Shown: in pieces, positions 38,584 through 50,682 of the stretch
Position numbering within the stretch: position 1 is the stretch's first letter
How the letters are laid out: every line of letters begins with the position of its first letter
Assembly: GCA_048013815.1 (NCBI GenBank)
Contig: CM106585.1
Span: 22,258,001 to 22,322,000 of the forward strand
Reading direction: 5' to 3'
Length of the DNA stretch: 64,000 nt
Source: Setoptus koraiensis
Lineage: Eukaryota; Arthropoda
The notes under the pieces: generated by a model
The model's input: only the letters and a program-made list of their open reading frames with translations
Databases searched by the model: none
Told to the model about the DNA's origin: nothing
Translations under genes and position numbers: made by a program

Positions 38584-41500
38584 TCAAATTTCATCAATAT
38601 CTTCATACTCGTCGTCGTCATCATCGGCATAACGATCATTGTCTACATTGTCTGTGTGGGAATCAGGATTATCAGACCCCGGACCAAATCTGAATGGTGC
38701 CACTAGCTCATCTTCAGATCCAGAGTTGACGACTGAAGATTCATCTGACTCTTCGTTCTCTTCTTCTTCGTCAGTTTCCATTACTTCAAAGTCATCTTCG
38801 TAATCATAATTTCCTACATCCTCGTCGTCATCATCATCATCATCGTCATCATCATCTTCATCATCGACATCCTCATCTTCGTCTTGATCGTCCTCTTCAG
38901 CCATATCAATATCTTCTCGGTATTTGGAGCGTCCTATCTCATAGATTCTGCAAACATTTGACTCAGTCTGATAGTCAGAATACCTGCAATTCACACTAGA
39001 TTCAACCAATGCGATATGTTCATCTGTGGGGTTGACTGCAAGATCTGAAATAGTTCTTTTGAGGTCTATGGTGGCAATCGTAGAGTAGTCGTGAGAATCA
39101 AATGTTCGGAACGATGTCTTAAACTCGTTCTTGAGTATTGGGAGCTCGTCCGTTACTTGATCATCTATAATGGTAGAGAATATCACATCACCGGTAGAGT
39201 TAAAACTGAGCTGACATCCATCAAAAGCATGGACTTCTCTTAGAAGCCTGAAGTTTCTTAGATCCCAAATATGAAAATTTGATATGATCTCGTTACCATT
39301 AGGATGAAAAATACCACTTATTCTTTCGTTGTATTTACCAAATTCATGTACTACAGACCCGGATCTTACGTCCCAGAGAGTCCCATCGTTCAATACAAGA
39401 TTATCGTCGTAACTCATTGTGGCACGATTAGACAGATATTCGTGATTACATTCATATTTTTGTATCACTTGACCAGTAGAGACATCCCACAACCTTGCAT
39501 ACAGTCCCTGTGTGGATATAACCCTTGATGAAGAAGTCTTGCCAAATTCTGCGTGAGTATCGTTATCAAATTTTAATTTGCGTTCAAAGATATCTGTAAA
39601 GGTCCACAAGAGACATACAGGTGCTGCAGTGACTGGGGACGTAGTAATGATGAGAGATCCGTCCTTTGATGGACCAATATAGCCCAATGGTCCGTTGTGA
39701 CAATCATAAGTAGCGTCGACAACTCCCGTGCTAACATTGAATGCTTTTAGTGAACCTTCTTGTGTTCCGACAAATAAGAAATGGTCTACATAGGAAAAGG
39801 CACAACAGGTGCTGTTGGTAGTTCTAGCATCGATACTATCACGCACTAATTTTAGTGGTCTAAATTTGCTATAAATATATTGCCTGTCGTATTTGGCACC
39901 ATTCATACCACCACAAGGAGGGTAAATCTGACGCTGACGGATTCTTGAGGCTATATTGAGAGGAGCCATACGTCTATTCGAAGGTTCAGGGCAACAGTGG
40001 GGTGCTAACAAGTCGAAAGGAGGACACGTGGCCACCGGGTATTTACAGCGCCCATGTAGATTCCGTAGATACTCTTTGATTATATAATCCAACTCCATAT
40101 TTTGATCCTCTTGTTGTCTGTTCATACGACTGTAGGTTGGCTGAACTTCTTTTAGATCTGTTTTCTGCATCGCTGATGAGCGGGGAGTTTGTTGAGTGAT
40201 GGATAAATTATGAGAAATAGACTTGTTCAGCTTGAAATGCGTTGGTATGGTTCCTCCGTTAACAATTGGCTGGTTTACTTCATTGAGCAAATTAGTAGAT
40301 AACGGCGATGATAGTGTTACAGGCATGGTAAGTTGTCGATTATTCAGACGATTCTGGAAAGTATTCATGGTAGTGGCATTACGCGAAGTTTTGATGGGCT
40401 TATTCATCAGCTTTGCTTCCTTGAAGAATACAGCTGCCGATTCTGTTAAACTTTCAGAGAGTAAGAATTTATGTAATAAATGATATAGTCCTTCTTTATG
40501 ATACTCAATCCTTGTCTGTGAGGCTATCAGACGCCGCTTAATTTCATCAACTGATGAGCCTTCACCCGAAAGAGAAGTAACAGGTGTGCCTGTGACAAGC
40601 TCGATCAGTTCCCTGCAGAATTTGGAAAACGTTGCATGTTCGTTCTTTTTCTCTTGCAGTATCGGTTCCTTCATAAGTGTTTGCAATTCTCCCTCGAGAA
40701 ATAACGGTGATTTACTAAGGATTTGGCGAATTTTTTCTTCTTTGGCTAAACCACACAGAACTCTGCAAGCGAGGGCACGTATTGAATCCGCGTCTGTTGG
40801 ACATCTAGAACGCGAAGGTGTAGTAAGAAGTTTTGGCAAAATCATAGTACCATTGCTTTTCCATACGGCATTACGTAACTTTGCCGAGAAATCAATAAAA
40901 TTTCTGACTGTTGATCTCTTTTTGGAACTTCCTGGATTATTTTTCGCAGAACCAGTAGGTGTAGATATACTTATATTTGCTTTCTCGCCCATTATGGCGG
41001 AGGTATTCGATAATCTAGCAACGTTAGTACTAACTAAGTTGATTAAGATATTGAGAGCAGACTTTAGACAATCAACCTCTTTGGGCTCAGGTGCGTACAT
41101 CTTCTTCGGATCAGTGCACAAGACGATGACTTTCATGGCAGGCAGACTTTCAATAGCTGGTGGGTCGCTGTGGTCGACAACAACACGGATAGTTTCCTTG
41201 AGAAGGAGATTTTGTACTTTAGGAGCCAATGAACATACTAACAAAACTTCCAGTGCATTCCTAATTGTTTCAGTTTTACCAGTAAACAATATACTCTCAT
41301 CACTGTAGTGAGCAATGAGTTTGAGAAGGTATGTTATTCCCTCCTCTTGAACTAATTTGTCCAACGCCCTCCAGTTATGCCTAGTGACTGAGCCTTGACG
41401 GTGAATCTCCACACAGTCTAAAACGCTTTCGTCGGAGAGACCAATAGGTTTGCATTCGTTGTCTGATTGACCATTCGTTCTCGTCAAGCGCAACGTCTCC

Positions 41501-42942
41501 TTGATAAAATGAGCTCTGGCGTATTTCTTCAGAGCATGACAAACGTGTCTTGCTGTTTGACGCCTTGAAAAAAGTTCGTCTTCCGTTGGGTCGTTCAGTG
41601 CGGGATCATCACTAAATATTCCTTTTACAAAAACAACATTCAACAATTTTCTGAGACCATTATCATTGTCGAATAATCTCAATAAAAGCGGGAATTTGAA
41701 GCACAAGGAGAAAAACATTGTGGCATGGCATCTACTGGAATCATGAGAGCTTTCTAGCAACCATAGGCTGTACTTCACCATTTCTTCCACCGCGGATATT
41801 GCTCCATTTTCTGGATGTGGCATCCAACAGATCCTCTCCATAACGTCTTCGATTAAGGCAAGATAGTAGAGGCATATGCCGACACCGGATGAAGCCATAG
41901 CTTGACGGTTGACTTTAAGGAGTTGTTGCAATCCACCATGATTTAAAAACTCAAGAGAAAACTTCTTGTGTGTTAGTAGTGATGCCAAAAATTTTAATGC
42001 ATCAAATGCCAATCGAGTATCTTGATTCTTTCTCCAATTTATAAAATATAAAATGTGTGACAAAGCCTTCTGCTCGAACATATGAACTAACATTTCTTGA
42101 AAGTATCCCATGGTGGTGAGGTATTGTAGTATGAATCTTTGTTGCATGATAACGCTGAGCGGATGCATCTGATATGACCCTGACAAGTGTGTTTCGGCCC
42201 AAGAACTATTGGAACACTCATTGTACAATGGTGATCTAACCAGATTGGAAGAGCTTCTCCGTTCGTATTTGCGTGATGACAATGGTTGGACGGTAAGTGT
42301 GTCTTGATCATCAGTTGCGTCATCTTCGTGTGGCCGCTTATTTGAAAGTCTAGTGGTTGATGATGGTGGATGTAGTTCGAAATCGTCAACGGCAGTTGAG
42401 GTGGACGGTGTCAAATCACGAAGCCTGTCTAACATGATGGGCACTAATTGATTATTTTTTTCCCTATATTTGCTAGAAATTTCTGCCACTTCCATGGCAG
42501 CAGCCAACAATCCAGTGGCATAAGAATGAAGTGGAAATTGGGCACTCTCGGACCATTCTAGCAATTTTGTCACCATCTCTTCAGATTCCATGAAAACAAC
42601 AGAAGATTCTAGGCCAGGTAGTATATCTAATAGGACCCTACAGCTGATGACGTGCATGTTGATATCATTTCTGTGCAATATGTATTTATTGGTTAGCTCA
42701 CTCATGAAATTCTCATTTTTAAACAGAGCCTTGAGAATTTGTCCCAGGGAACAAGACGGATTCGTGCGCGACGGGTGCCTTTCATCGAATGGATCAATGG
42801 GCATCTTCAGGTAGGTTTCTGTTTCACGTTCAATCAGTTCGGCTATACCGGTCAGTATGGGTATGGGATCCGTCCCGGGATGTCCGTATATCTCATCTTG
42901 CCACCTCTGCAAGATTTGATTGAATTCCGTTATTGGCTCCAT
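38584..42942 (-). CDS. DCAF1: DDB1- and CUL4-associated factor 1 (VprBP/Mahjong)
   Basis: A single exon of 1,452 codons, near the human length of about 1,507. The N-terminal armadillo-like half carries family text such as CRVLLDILPGLE and YFQEMLVHMFEQKALSHILYF-like segments. A LisH motif lies at about 812-850 (TRIEYHKEGLYHLLHKFLL). A WD40 propeller spans about 1035-1315 and includes two WDxR motifs that bind DDB1: TLWDVR near 1188 and HIWDLR near 1227. The C-terminus (from about 1337) is a long Asp/Glu tail with 11 or more consecutive Asp. DCAF1 is the substrate receptor of the nuclear CUL4-DDB1 ubiquitin ligase and also acts in growth control and cell competition. The gene is convergent with the lipase and divergent from Rab2. 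A minus-strand AATAAA lies in the TTTATTTATTTA tract near 38495. Confidence 0.97.
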   Translation of the reverse strand: MEPITEFNQILQRWQDEIYGHPGTDPIPILTGIAELIERETETYLKMPIDPFDERHPSRTNPSCSLGQILKALFKNENFMSELTNKYILHRNDINMHVISCRVLLDILPGLESSVVFMESEEMVTKLLEWSESAQFPLHSYATGLLAAAMEVAEISSKYREKNNQLVPIMLDRLRDLTPSTSTAVDDFELHPPSSTTRLSNKRPHEDDATDDQDTLTVQPLSSRKYERRSSSNLVRSPLYNECSNSSWAETHLSGSYQMHPLSVIMQQRFILQYLTTMGYFQEMLVHMFEQKALSHILYFINWRKNQDTRLAFDALKFLASLLTHKKFSLEFLNHGGLQQLLKVNRQAMASSGVGICLYYLALIEDVMERICWMPHPENGAISAVEEMVKYSLWLLESSHDSSRCHATMFFSLCFKFPLLLRLFDNDNGLRKLLNVVFVKGIFSDDPALNDPTEDELFSRRQTARHVCHALKKYARAHFIKETLRLTRTNGQSDNECKPIGLSDESVLDCVEIHRQGSVTRHNWRALDKLVQEEGITYLLKLIAHYSDESILFTGKTETIRNALEVLLVCSLAPKVQNLLLKETIRVVVDHSDPPAIESLPAMKVIVLCTDPKKMYAPEPKEVDCLKSALNILINLVSTNVARLSNTSAIMGEKANISISTPTGSAKNNPGSSKKRSTVRNFIDFSAKLRNAVWKSNGTMILPKLLTTPSRSRCPTDADSIRALACRVLCGLAKEEKIRQILSKSPLFLEGELQTLMKEPILQEKKNEHATFSKFCRELIELVTGTPVTSLSGEGSSVDEIKRRLIASQTRIEYHKEGLYHLLHKFLLSESLTESAAVFFKEAKLMNKPIKTSRNATTMNTFQNRLNNRQLTMPVTLSSPLSTNLLNEVNQPIVNGGTIPTHFKLNKSISHNLSITQQTPRSSAMQKTDLKEVQPTYSRMNRQQEDQNMELDYIIKEYLRNLHGRCKYPVATCPPFDLLAPHCCPEPSNRRMAPLNIASRIRQRQIYPPCGGMNGAKYDRQYIYSKFRPLKLVRDSIDARTTNSTCCAFSYVDHFLFVGTQEGSLKAFNVSTGVVDATYDCHNGPLGYIGPSKDGSLIITTSPVTAAPVCLLWTFTDIFERKLKFDNDTHAEFGKTSSSRVISTQGLYARLWDVSTGQVIQKYECNHEYLSNRATMSYDDNLVLNDGTLWDVRSGSVVHEFGKYNERISGIFHPNGNEIISNFHIWDLRNFRLLREVHAFDGCQLSFNSTGDVIFSTIIDDQVTDELPILKNEFKTSFRTFDSHDYSTIATIDLKRTISDLAVNPTDEHIALVESSVNCRYSDYQTESNVCRIYEIGRSKYREDIDMAEEDDQDEDEDVDDEDDDDDDDDDDDEDVGNYDYEDDFEVMETDEEEENEESDESSVVNSGSEDELVAPFRFGPGSDNPDSHTDNVDNDRYADDDDDEYEDIDEI

Positions 42943-44595
<1,653 letters not shown>

Positions 44596-44619
44596 AATCC
44601 TTCCTTCTTTTCTGGCTTA

Positions 44620-44625
44620 AATAAA
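44620..44625 (+). terminator. Rab2 poly(A) signal AATAAA
   Basis: A canonical hexamer 25 nt after the Rab2 stop codon. Confidence 0.75.
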
Positions 44626-44873
44626 ATGTCAAAGGTGTCAAAACACGTCATATGTCCAACATAATAGACGCAAGAAAATAGATTAAATTCTTATTTCTGT
44701 GATTCTCAGTTGTTCTCTCAAAAACTTTGATGGCTGAAGCCATTAGTTCAATGGTATAAGAATCAAGTATAAATTAGATTCTAACGAACCATTGTGAGTA
44801 AGTTATTGATTTTAATTAATATTGCGATTGACATCAAGTCTAGACACGTTCGAGAGTCAACTCTGGCTGTCAT

Positions 44874-45974
44874 TCATGTGGAGCTGAGTAGTTGTGACCA
44901 ATAGCTGAGATCTTTTTTATCATCCTTATTGGCACGTGTATTTTTGTCTTCTTCCAACATTTCGCACAAGGTTCCAAAATTTGCCGCCTTCGAGACGGTT
45001 GTAGACTTGGACATTGTTGTTGACTTAGAAATGTTATTGGACTTGGAGACGATTGAGTAGTAGGTAGTGTTACCAGATACACTAGAATTAATTGTTGTAT
45101 TCACTTCGTTGCTATTAGTGATGACATCATTCTTGGAATGACATGGTGTCTTATTGGCTGTTTCCAGTTTGGTTGACGAAGACCATATACTAAAATCACT
45201 GTTGGCGTCCATGGATATGTTTAATGCTTGATGATTCTGATGACTCGAAACACTTTGAGGTTGCATGCGTGGTTCATGATCTAATTGTGAGGATATTGTC
45301 TGATTTCGATTTACTTCCAACTGGCGCACCACATGAGCATAATATCGAGGGTAGCAATCGGAGGTCAATAGTTGCAGTATCTGTTGTTCCGCCCCGGAGA
45401 AAGTGTCTTCCTTGAAATGTGATAAATCTTTAGTGACACAAAGCTTCGAATCGTGATCGACGTTGATGGGTTTACTTGCTGCAAAACTAAAATATTTTGT
45501 GTTCATTTCAATGCCTTTCTGCCTTATTGTGTTGGGGTTGCCTTTATTGAAAATATCCTTGTACTCTTGGCAGTCCAGCCAGAATTCCAGCGACTCTTCA
45601 CAGTATTGACTCTTCAAAAACGAATAAAAATCATCTAATATAAGTTGGTCGCGGACGAGTTGAGTAAAATCGAGATTGTCGGGAGTTGGAAGCTTTGGAA
45701 CAAAAGCATCTCGAGTCTGTTTACCTTGGAAATTTGTTCTTTGTGAGTATTTCGACAAATTTTGTTGAGTATTTGTTGCATCCGACAGAAGAGACAGTAA
45801 ATATTTCTGTCTCTCAATTGTGCCATTGTTAGCCTTAGTTTTCCTCTTGAATTTTATCTTGTTGATTTTTTTTGTTATCGACGAACTAGGTCCAGAAAGC
45901 CTGCGTTCTATTTGTGACGAGTCCTCTGACCTGTTGGATTTGGCCATTAATTTGCTCACAAGGGACTTGTCCAT
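44874..45974 (-). CDS. Regulator of G-protein signalling (RGS) domain protein
   Basis: A single exon of 366 codons. Residues about 101-220 are an RGS domain, with landmarks FYSFLKSQYCEESLEFWLDC (115-134), NVDHDSK (171-177) and SDCYPRYYAHVV (205-216). This fold speeds GTP hydrolysis by G-alpha subunits. The N-terminal 95 residues are basic and Ser-rich (KKINKIKFKRKTK at about 35-47), which could bind acidic membranes. The C-terminal 145 residues are Asn/Ser/Thr-rich with the repeat SKSNNISKSTTMSKSTTVSK. No DEP, GGL, PDZ or axin-type domain is seen, so it is closest in build to small R4-type RGS proteins with extensions. The exact subfamily is not assigned. The gene is convergent with Rab2. Confidence 0.9.
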   Translation of the reverse strand: MDKSLVSKLMAKSNRSEDSSQIERRLSGPSSSITKKINKIKFKRKTKANNGTIERQKYLLSLLSDATNTQQNLSKYSQRTNFQGKQTRDAFVPKLPTPDNLDFTQLVRDQLILDDFYSFLKSQYCEESLEFWLDCQEYKDIFNKGNPNTIRQKGIEMNTKYFSFAASKPINVDHDSKLCVTKDLSHFKEDTFSGAEQQILQLLTSDCYPRYYAHVVRQLEVNRNQTISSQLDHEPRMQPQSVSSHQNHQALNISMDANSDFSIWSSSTKLETANKTPCHSKNDVITNSNEVNTTINSSVSGNTTYYSIVSKSNNISKSTTMSKSTTVSKAANFGTLCEMLEEDKNTRANKDDKKDLSYWSQLLSST

Positions 45975-46483
45975 TTTGCATCAGAGGATGAATGGGGCAA
46001 TATGATGAGAAAACTTTTAGAAATGAGCATGATATGGTGGTATGGTGCGTTGTTTATTGGCACATAAACACAGAGAAGAGGCACCAAAATAAACCGTTGG
46101 CCTCACTGAGAAGGCTAGCATCGTGCTCCGTGGGCCCCAATGCGCATGAGTGGACACGAAATTACCGTTGGCGGGAAAATAAGTCACAAGTTGAGCTGCT
46201 CAACTTGAGCTGTAACGAAAAATATCTTATACAACAATTTATATATCTTATTCTATATCTTATACGATATAAGCTGCGCGAAGCTGATATACCAACGGAG
46301 AAAATAACAGTGATGTAAAGTAACGGTGGGCGCAAGTAAGTAGAATAGAAACAGCGTTATCGTTTTCGCAACTGTCACAAATAGACAGTTGCTATCATTT
46401 TAATTGTATAAGCATTAAGTATTACATCACATGACACAAAACATACGATAGCCAATATGGTAGTGGCTAATGAGTAAGAAACT

Positions 46484-46489
46484 TTTATT
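46484..46489 (-). terminator. Poly(A) signal (AATAAA) of the secreted C2 gene
   Basis: The plus-strand TTTATT here reads AATAAA on the minus strand, 40 nt downstream of the C2 gene stop codon at 46529. Confidence 0.65.
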
Positions 46490-46528
46490 GTTACATACAA
46501 TACAAAGTGGCGCATTTATAGATGACGC

Positions 46529-48016
46529 TTAGTTCTTCTTCTTGTCCTTGTCGTCGTGCTTTTCTGGCTTGAATTCGACTTTCAATTTAAGATAGTGCTT
46601 GGGGTATTTGCGACCTGTTGTTGGGCCATGGTTTAAATACATAGTTAGTTAGTCGTTTGGTACAAAAGCCGTGGGTTTAGCATTGTTGTGTAAATATGGG
46701 CCAAAGTATTAACTATGGCAAAATTTACTGTCTAGCTATCGGCGAGGCTTGCTCTGACACCCTGGACGCTGGCATGTTCAGGCGATGCAATAATCGCCTC
46801 TCATCGCCACTAGTACATTGCGATGCTTGTTGGAATGACAATAACCGAACATTGAGGCAACACAATCTGAGGTGGATCGGATGAGTCGATTGAGAGCGGG
46901 CGCCTCAACCGCCACCGGTTCGGCTAGTCAACAATGACACCCACTCGTGCGGTAACTGGCTCGCTCTATCATATTGTGGATGTGTCAGGCTGCGTTACTC
47001 ACCTTCGATGGCAAACATCTCCTTTCTGTTAATCTTGTCATTTAAGATTAAGTCTGTAATCTTCACTCTGGTTATGCCCACATCATCCGGCTTGTTCGGC
47101 TTGTCCGAGTCAAACAGCTCAAAACGGAGTACGGTGTCGGCAGAGATGGGCTTCGGCGTGCGACATTCCTTGTTGAACTGTTGCGTTGTGAATTGTTTGT
47201 TTGTTTGTTCGCGTGATTCGAGTTGATTGGCCGGGGAGTTGGGAGATGTTTGGAATGGTGAATGTTAGTATGATTGTTGTTGGATGGTGTTAGACAATAG
47301 ATTAACCCATTTGTGGCGATTAAATGTCGGATCTGTCTCACACAATTCGCGCTGTGAGACGAATCACGATAATTGGAAGCAAGAGGTTCGATAGTTCGAC
47401 AGGTGCCGAAATCGGCAATGAGAAGGCAACAAAAATGATGGTTGCAAGAATAGAATCTACAGAAACAGCGCCCACAGGTGACTGGTGAAGAGCTCAGTCT
47501 TAAGTGGTTATTGTTTACATGGTACGCAATGGCTTCATTGGCTCATTGTGGGGTGTCCCCGTCGGTTGCCGGGCCCAATCTGGACACTGTGATAGATGCG
47601 AGCATGACAGGTAAAAAGTATCACGGTGTCGGTTGTGTGTGTGTAAGCGGTGGCTCACGATTGCTCACGAGTGGCGACGTGAGAGATCTCGCATCGCAGC
47701 CAGCGCCTGACGCGAGGCGCCTAGTGGCCGAAATAAGCCACCAACAAAATCACCTAGTCTGATGATGGATACATGCGATCATGATGCTGGCACGAGAGAT
47801 CGATCGACACACCGGCACAAAAGAACACTCGTCCCATTATGAGTATATCATCATCATCATCAGCAACAGCAACAACAGGTAAGTGCCCCCAGTTTGCCTG
47901 TTGTTTGGTGCGTCCAGTTTCATAACTCCGCTTACGTCTCTATTAGAACAAGTTGGAATCTGCATTTGAATAGCCGGGCATTAGAGCAAACAGACATGTG
48001 TAGCCGTATGTAAACA

Positions 48017-48048
<32 letters not shown>

Positions 48049-49853
48049 CTGCTGTTGTTGTTGCTGTTGTTGTTGCTGCTGCATCGGGCGCCGAACGAGC
48101 GATGATTAGATTAGAATTGGTGCTGCCCTTGCTCTTGATCAAACCACGACCATGCTCATCATCACTGGCTGCCTGTCAGCCAACAGGTGAGCGCCAGTCT
48201 ATTTGCGCGCTTGATTAATTGTTCCTCTTGTCTCTGGTCGCAGTGTAGTTTACATGCGCACATAGCCATACATGATATAACATGTTGTGCGCTGGCTGGT
48301 GTTCGAATTGCTTGCTTCGAATCGGCTCAAACCGATTCGAAGCGAACCTTCGCAGCGAATTATTGCAGCCAACGAGAAAAGAGGGAGGCATTCTTGTGAG
48401 TGTGTGCGCCGGCCACAACTAGAAACCGCACTGTCGGCACAACCGACACAACGCTGTGGGTAACGAACACAACAAGTGAAGAGGAATTATTAATTGTGAA
48501 CCATAAATCAACTTGATTGCGTTCGTTGCTTGTTGTTGCTGTTGTCTAATCAATTTCAATTTGAGTCATGTTTCGTCGTTGGCTGGTTCGTTGGTCCGTT
48601 CGTATCATCATGGCACAATAGTGGCCTGGCTGGCTCGCCCTGTCAGACGGGCAGCAAAGGCGCACAAAAGCAATGGCCAGCAGTCAGACAATGATTGAGA
48701 TGTTGTTGAGGATATTGGTGCTGACGCATCATCATCGTGCGCGCATTTAGTTATGATAATAATAGTAATAATACTGATAATCTGCAAGCCAGAGAACAGC
48801 TTCGAAACAACAGCTCCCAACAGCGCGCTTGCTCGATACATTACAAGCGCACATCTCAATTACTTGTCTCTCTTTGGCTCTCGCCTCGTTTCTTTTTCTC
48901 CCTCTCTCTTTATTCGTTGGCTCGCTCTATTCGAATCGTTGTTCGGGGTTCGCTACTTTCGCGTTGTTCGCCTGTTTTGCCGTTCAGTTGCTGCTCGGTT
49001 GCCGCCACAAACGCGCATCATGATCAAAACACTTTTGCTGCTCTTACTTGTTGGTCTCATTTTGCCCGCTCTCCCGTTTTGGTCTCACTGTGCCGGCGAT
49101 GCTTCCAAATCGCTAAAAAACTATGATTTTTCAGCTTCACCTCCGCTGCTGCCAGTTGATTTCGCTTCGGCTTGATTTGATATCGATCAACCGCTGCTCG
49201 ATAATTGTGGCACAGGTACAGGTGGGCACCCGTTGCGCGCGAGCGCGCACATTGATGCGATTCTCAATATTGAAAAAGAATATTCCAATAGAAGAATCAA
49301 CATCAACATGCTGTGTCCGACACAATTCAACGGTCACTGCATGTCCGCCTGTTCGTTTGTCTGCGACAAGTCGTGCTCAAATTGGACTCTCAATCTGGAC
49401 AAACGTGAACCCAGTGATACGCACACCTCAACAACAGCAGACTAAACAAACTCACTCGGTTGTTTCAGTTATTGTTGTTTTCACTATTATAAATACTATT
49501 ATAAATACTGTTATTCGCTGTTCGGTGGTTCGGGGAAACATTGGCACCACTGACAACATTGGGATCAGATATATTAGATTGTAATGTGCACTCACCTGTG
49601 GATTGTTTGTGTCTTGCACTATGTTGGTCTCACAAATTAATTCTTTAGTTTCGTTCAAGTACAGCTTGACGAACACGTCCGAGTCTTGCTGAAACGGAGC
49701 GGGATCCAAATCGGGCACGTGCGCCTCGATAATCTTCACTTCGGCAAATCCCAGTGTTCTGATGAGTTCGTCGCGACTCAAATCGCCGGCCATAATTGCC
49801 ACGGGCAAGGCCAGGCCGACGATCAGCATCAGCATGATGGTTTTGTTTGACAT
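46529..49853 (-). CDS. Secreted single-C2-domain protein, three exons
   Basis: Exons assembled from GT-AG sites and reading frame are 49853-49596, 47177-47003 and 46614-46529, with introns of 2.4 kb (phase 0) and 0.39 kb (phase 1, G|GT). The product is 172 aa. Residues 1-22 are a signal peptide (TIMLMLIVGLALPVAIMAG). Residues about 35-135 form one C2 domain split across the first two exons, with the joint reading TNNPQ|FNKEC. The Ca2+-binding acidic residues are present in loop 1 (PDLD at 47-50, DSD at 57-59) and loop 3 (FDSDKPNKPDD, 108-118). The tail is Lys/Asp-rich (KHDDKDKKKN). Most C2 domains are cytosolic; a small secreted one is uncommon. It could bind Ca2+ or lipid outside the cell or in the secretory pathway. 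An in-frame upstream ATG at 49925 would put about 24 residues before the signal sequence, so 49853 is preferred (A at -3). Confidence 0.85.
49020..49175 (+). CDS. Possible short secreted peptide, 51 codons
   Basis: This lies inside the first intron of the C2 gene, on the other strand. It begins MIKTLLLLLLVGLILPALPF, a good signal-peptide shape, followed by about 26 residues with no recognisable motif. The first residues resemble the C2 gene signal peptide (KTIMLMLIVGLALP), which may be chance because leucine-rich text looks alike. No splice donor or poly(A) signal supports it. Confidence 0.15.
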   Translation: MIKTLLLLLLVGLILPALPFWSHCAGDASKSLKNYDFSASPPLLPVDFASA

Positions 49854-50644
49854 TGTTTCGGCTGACAAATGAAAATATATTGTTGTTGATTGTTGAATAA
49901 CAAGTGGAATATTTGACGAAAACAAGTTAATTTGTTTAATACTGTGTAATATTGTGACCAGTTGTAACTTATCTGGTGACGGATTGTGTTGTGGTTGTGG
50001 TGCAATCGTCGACTGCGTTGCTTGATTTTATAGTTTTCAATTAATCGATTGCGACAACCGATAATCACTGGGTCACAATAGGTCATTTATTGGCGGATAT
50101 GTGGCGATTGTTGTCGCGATACGTGAGTTACGTAGCATAACATCGGTATCAGTGACAGTTGCGCTAGCGAGAGAGACAAAGCGCAGGAAACTATTCCATT
50201 TGTTCTGTTTGATTTGGCAACAACGTTACGTATCTAGCGAGCTAGTCTCTGGGTGCCTCAACGGCAACAACAAATCGACGGCAACAACAAACCGACGGCA
50301 ACCACAAACCGACGGCAACCACAAACCGACAGTTACAACTTGCAGCAACAAATCAACAGCAACTGGCTGTCGTCGTCCAATTGGTCGTTGATTGGCCCAT
50401 TGATTACGATTGCTATTGTTGATATTGGTTATCGACTCATTGTTTACTTACCGAAAGTACTCACTGACCGATATGTGCTTCTCGTTGGATCTTACAACTT
50501 GTTAGGGAGGCTGCTTGCACTATTGTGTGTCTATTTTGGTTGGGTTAATTTTATACCACAAATTATTACGACAATTCATAGGACCATTCATGCGACGACC
50601 ATAATAGTAATATAATAATAATATCGGCTGTTGTGTTGCCAACA

Positions 50645-50682
50645 GCGCACTTGCCGGCGCACAACTGCGCCGGCAAGTGCGC
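50645..50682. other. Perfect 17-bp inverted repeat with 4-nt loop
   Basis: GCGCACTTGCCGGCGCA, then CAAC, then the exact reverse complement TGCGCCGGCAAGTGCGC. The stem is GC-rich and very stable. It sits in otherwise AT-rich surroundings with no recognised gene within 0.8 kb. Confidence 0.9.

Noticed and set aside
47846-48187. Short ATG frames ending at GTAAGT (47879) and GTGAGC (48187)
   Set aside because: One is Ser/Thr repeat text from TCA/ACA triplets. The other is 28 codons with no motif. They lie in the C2 gene intron on the opposite strand, without partner exons.
49233-49445. Cys-containing plus-strand frame (CPTQFNGHCMSACSFVCDKS)
   Set aside because: The cysteine spacing matches no known toxin or peptide family, no signal peptide is in frame, and it lies in the C2 gene intron without splice support.
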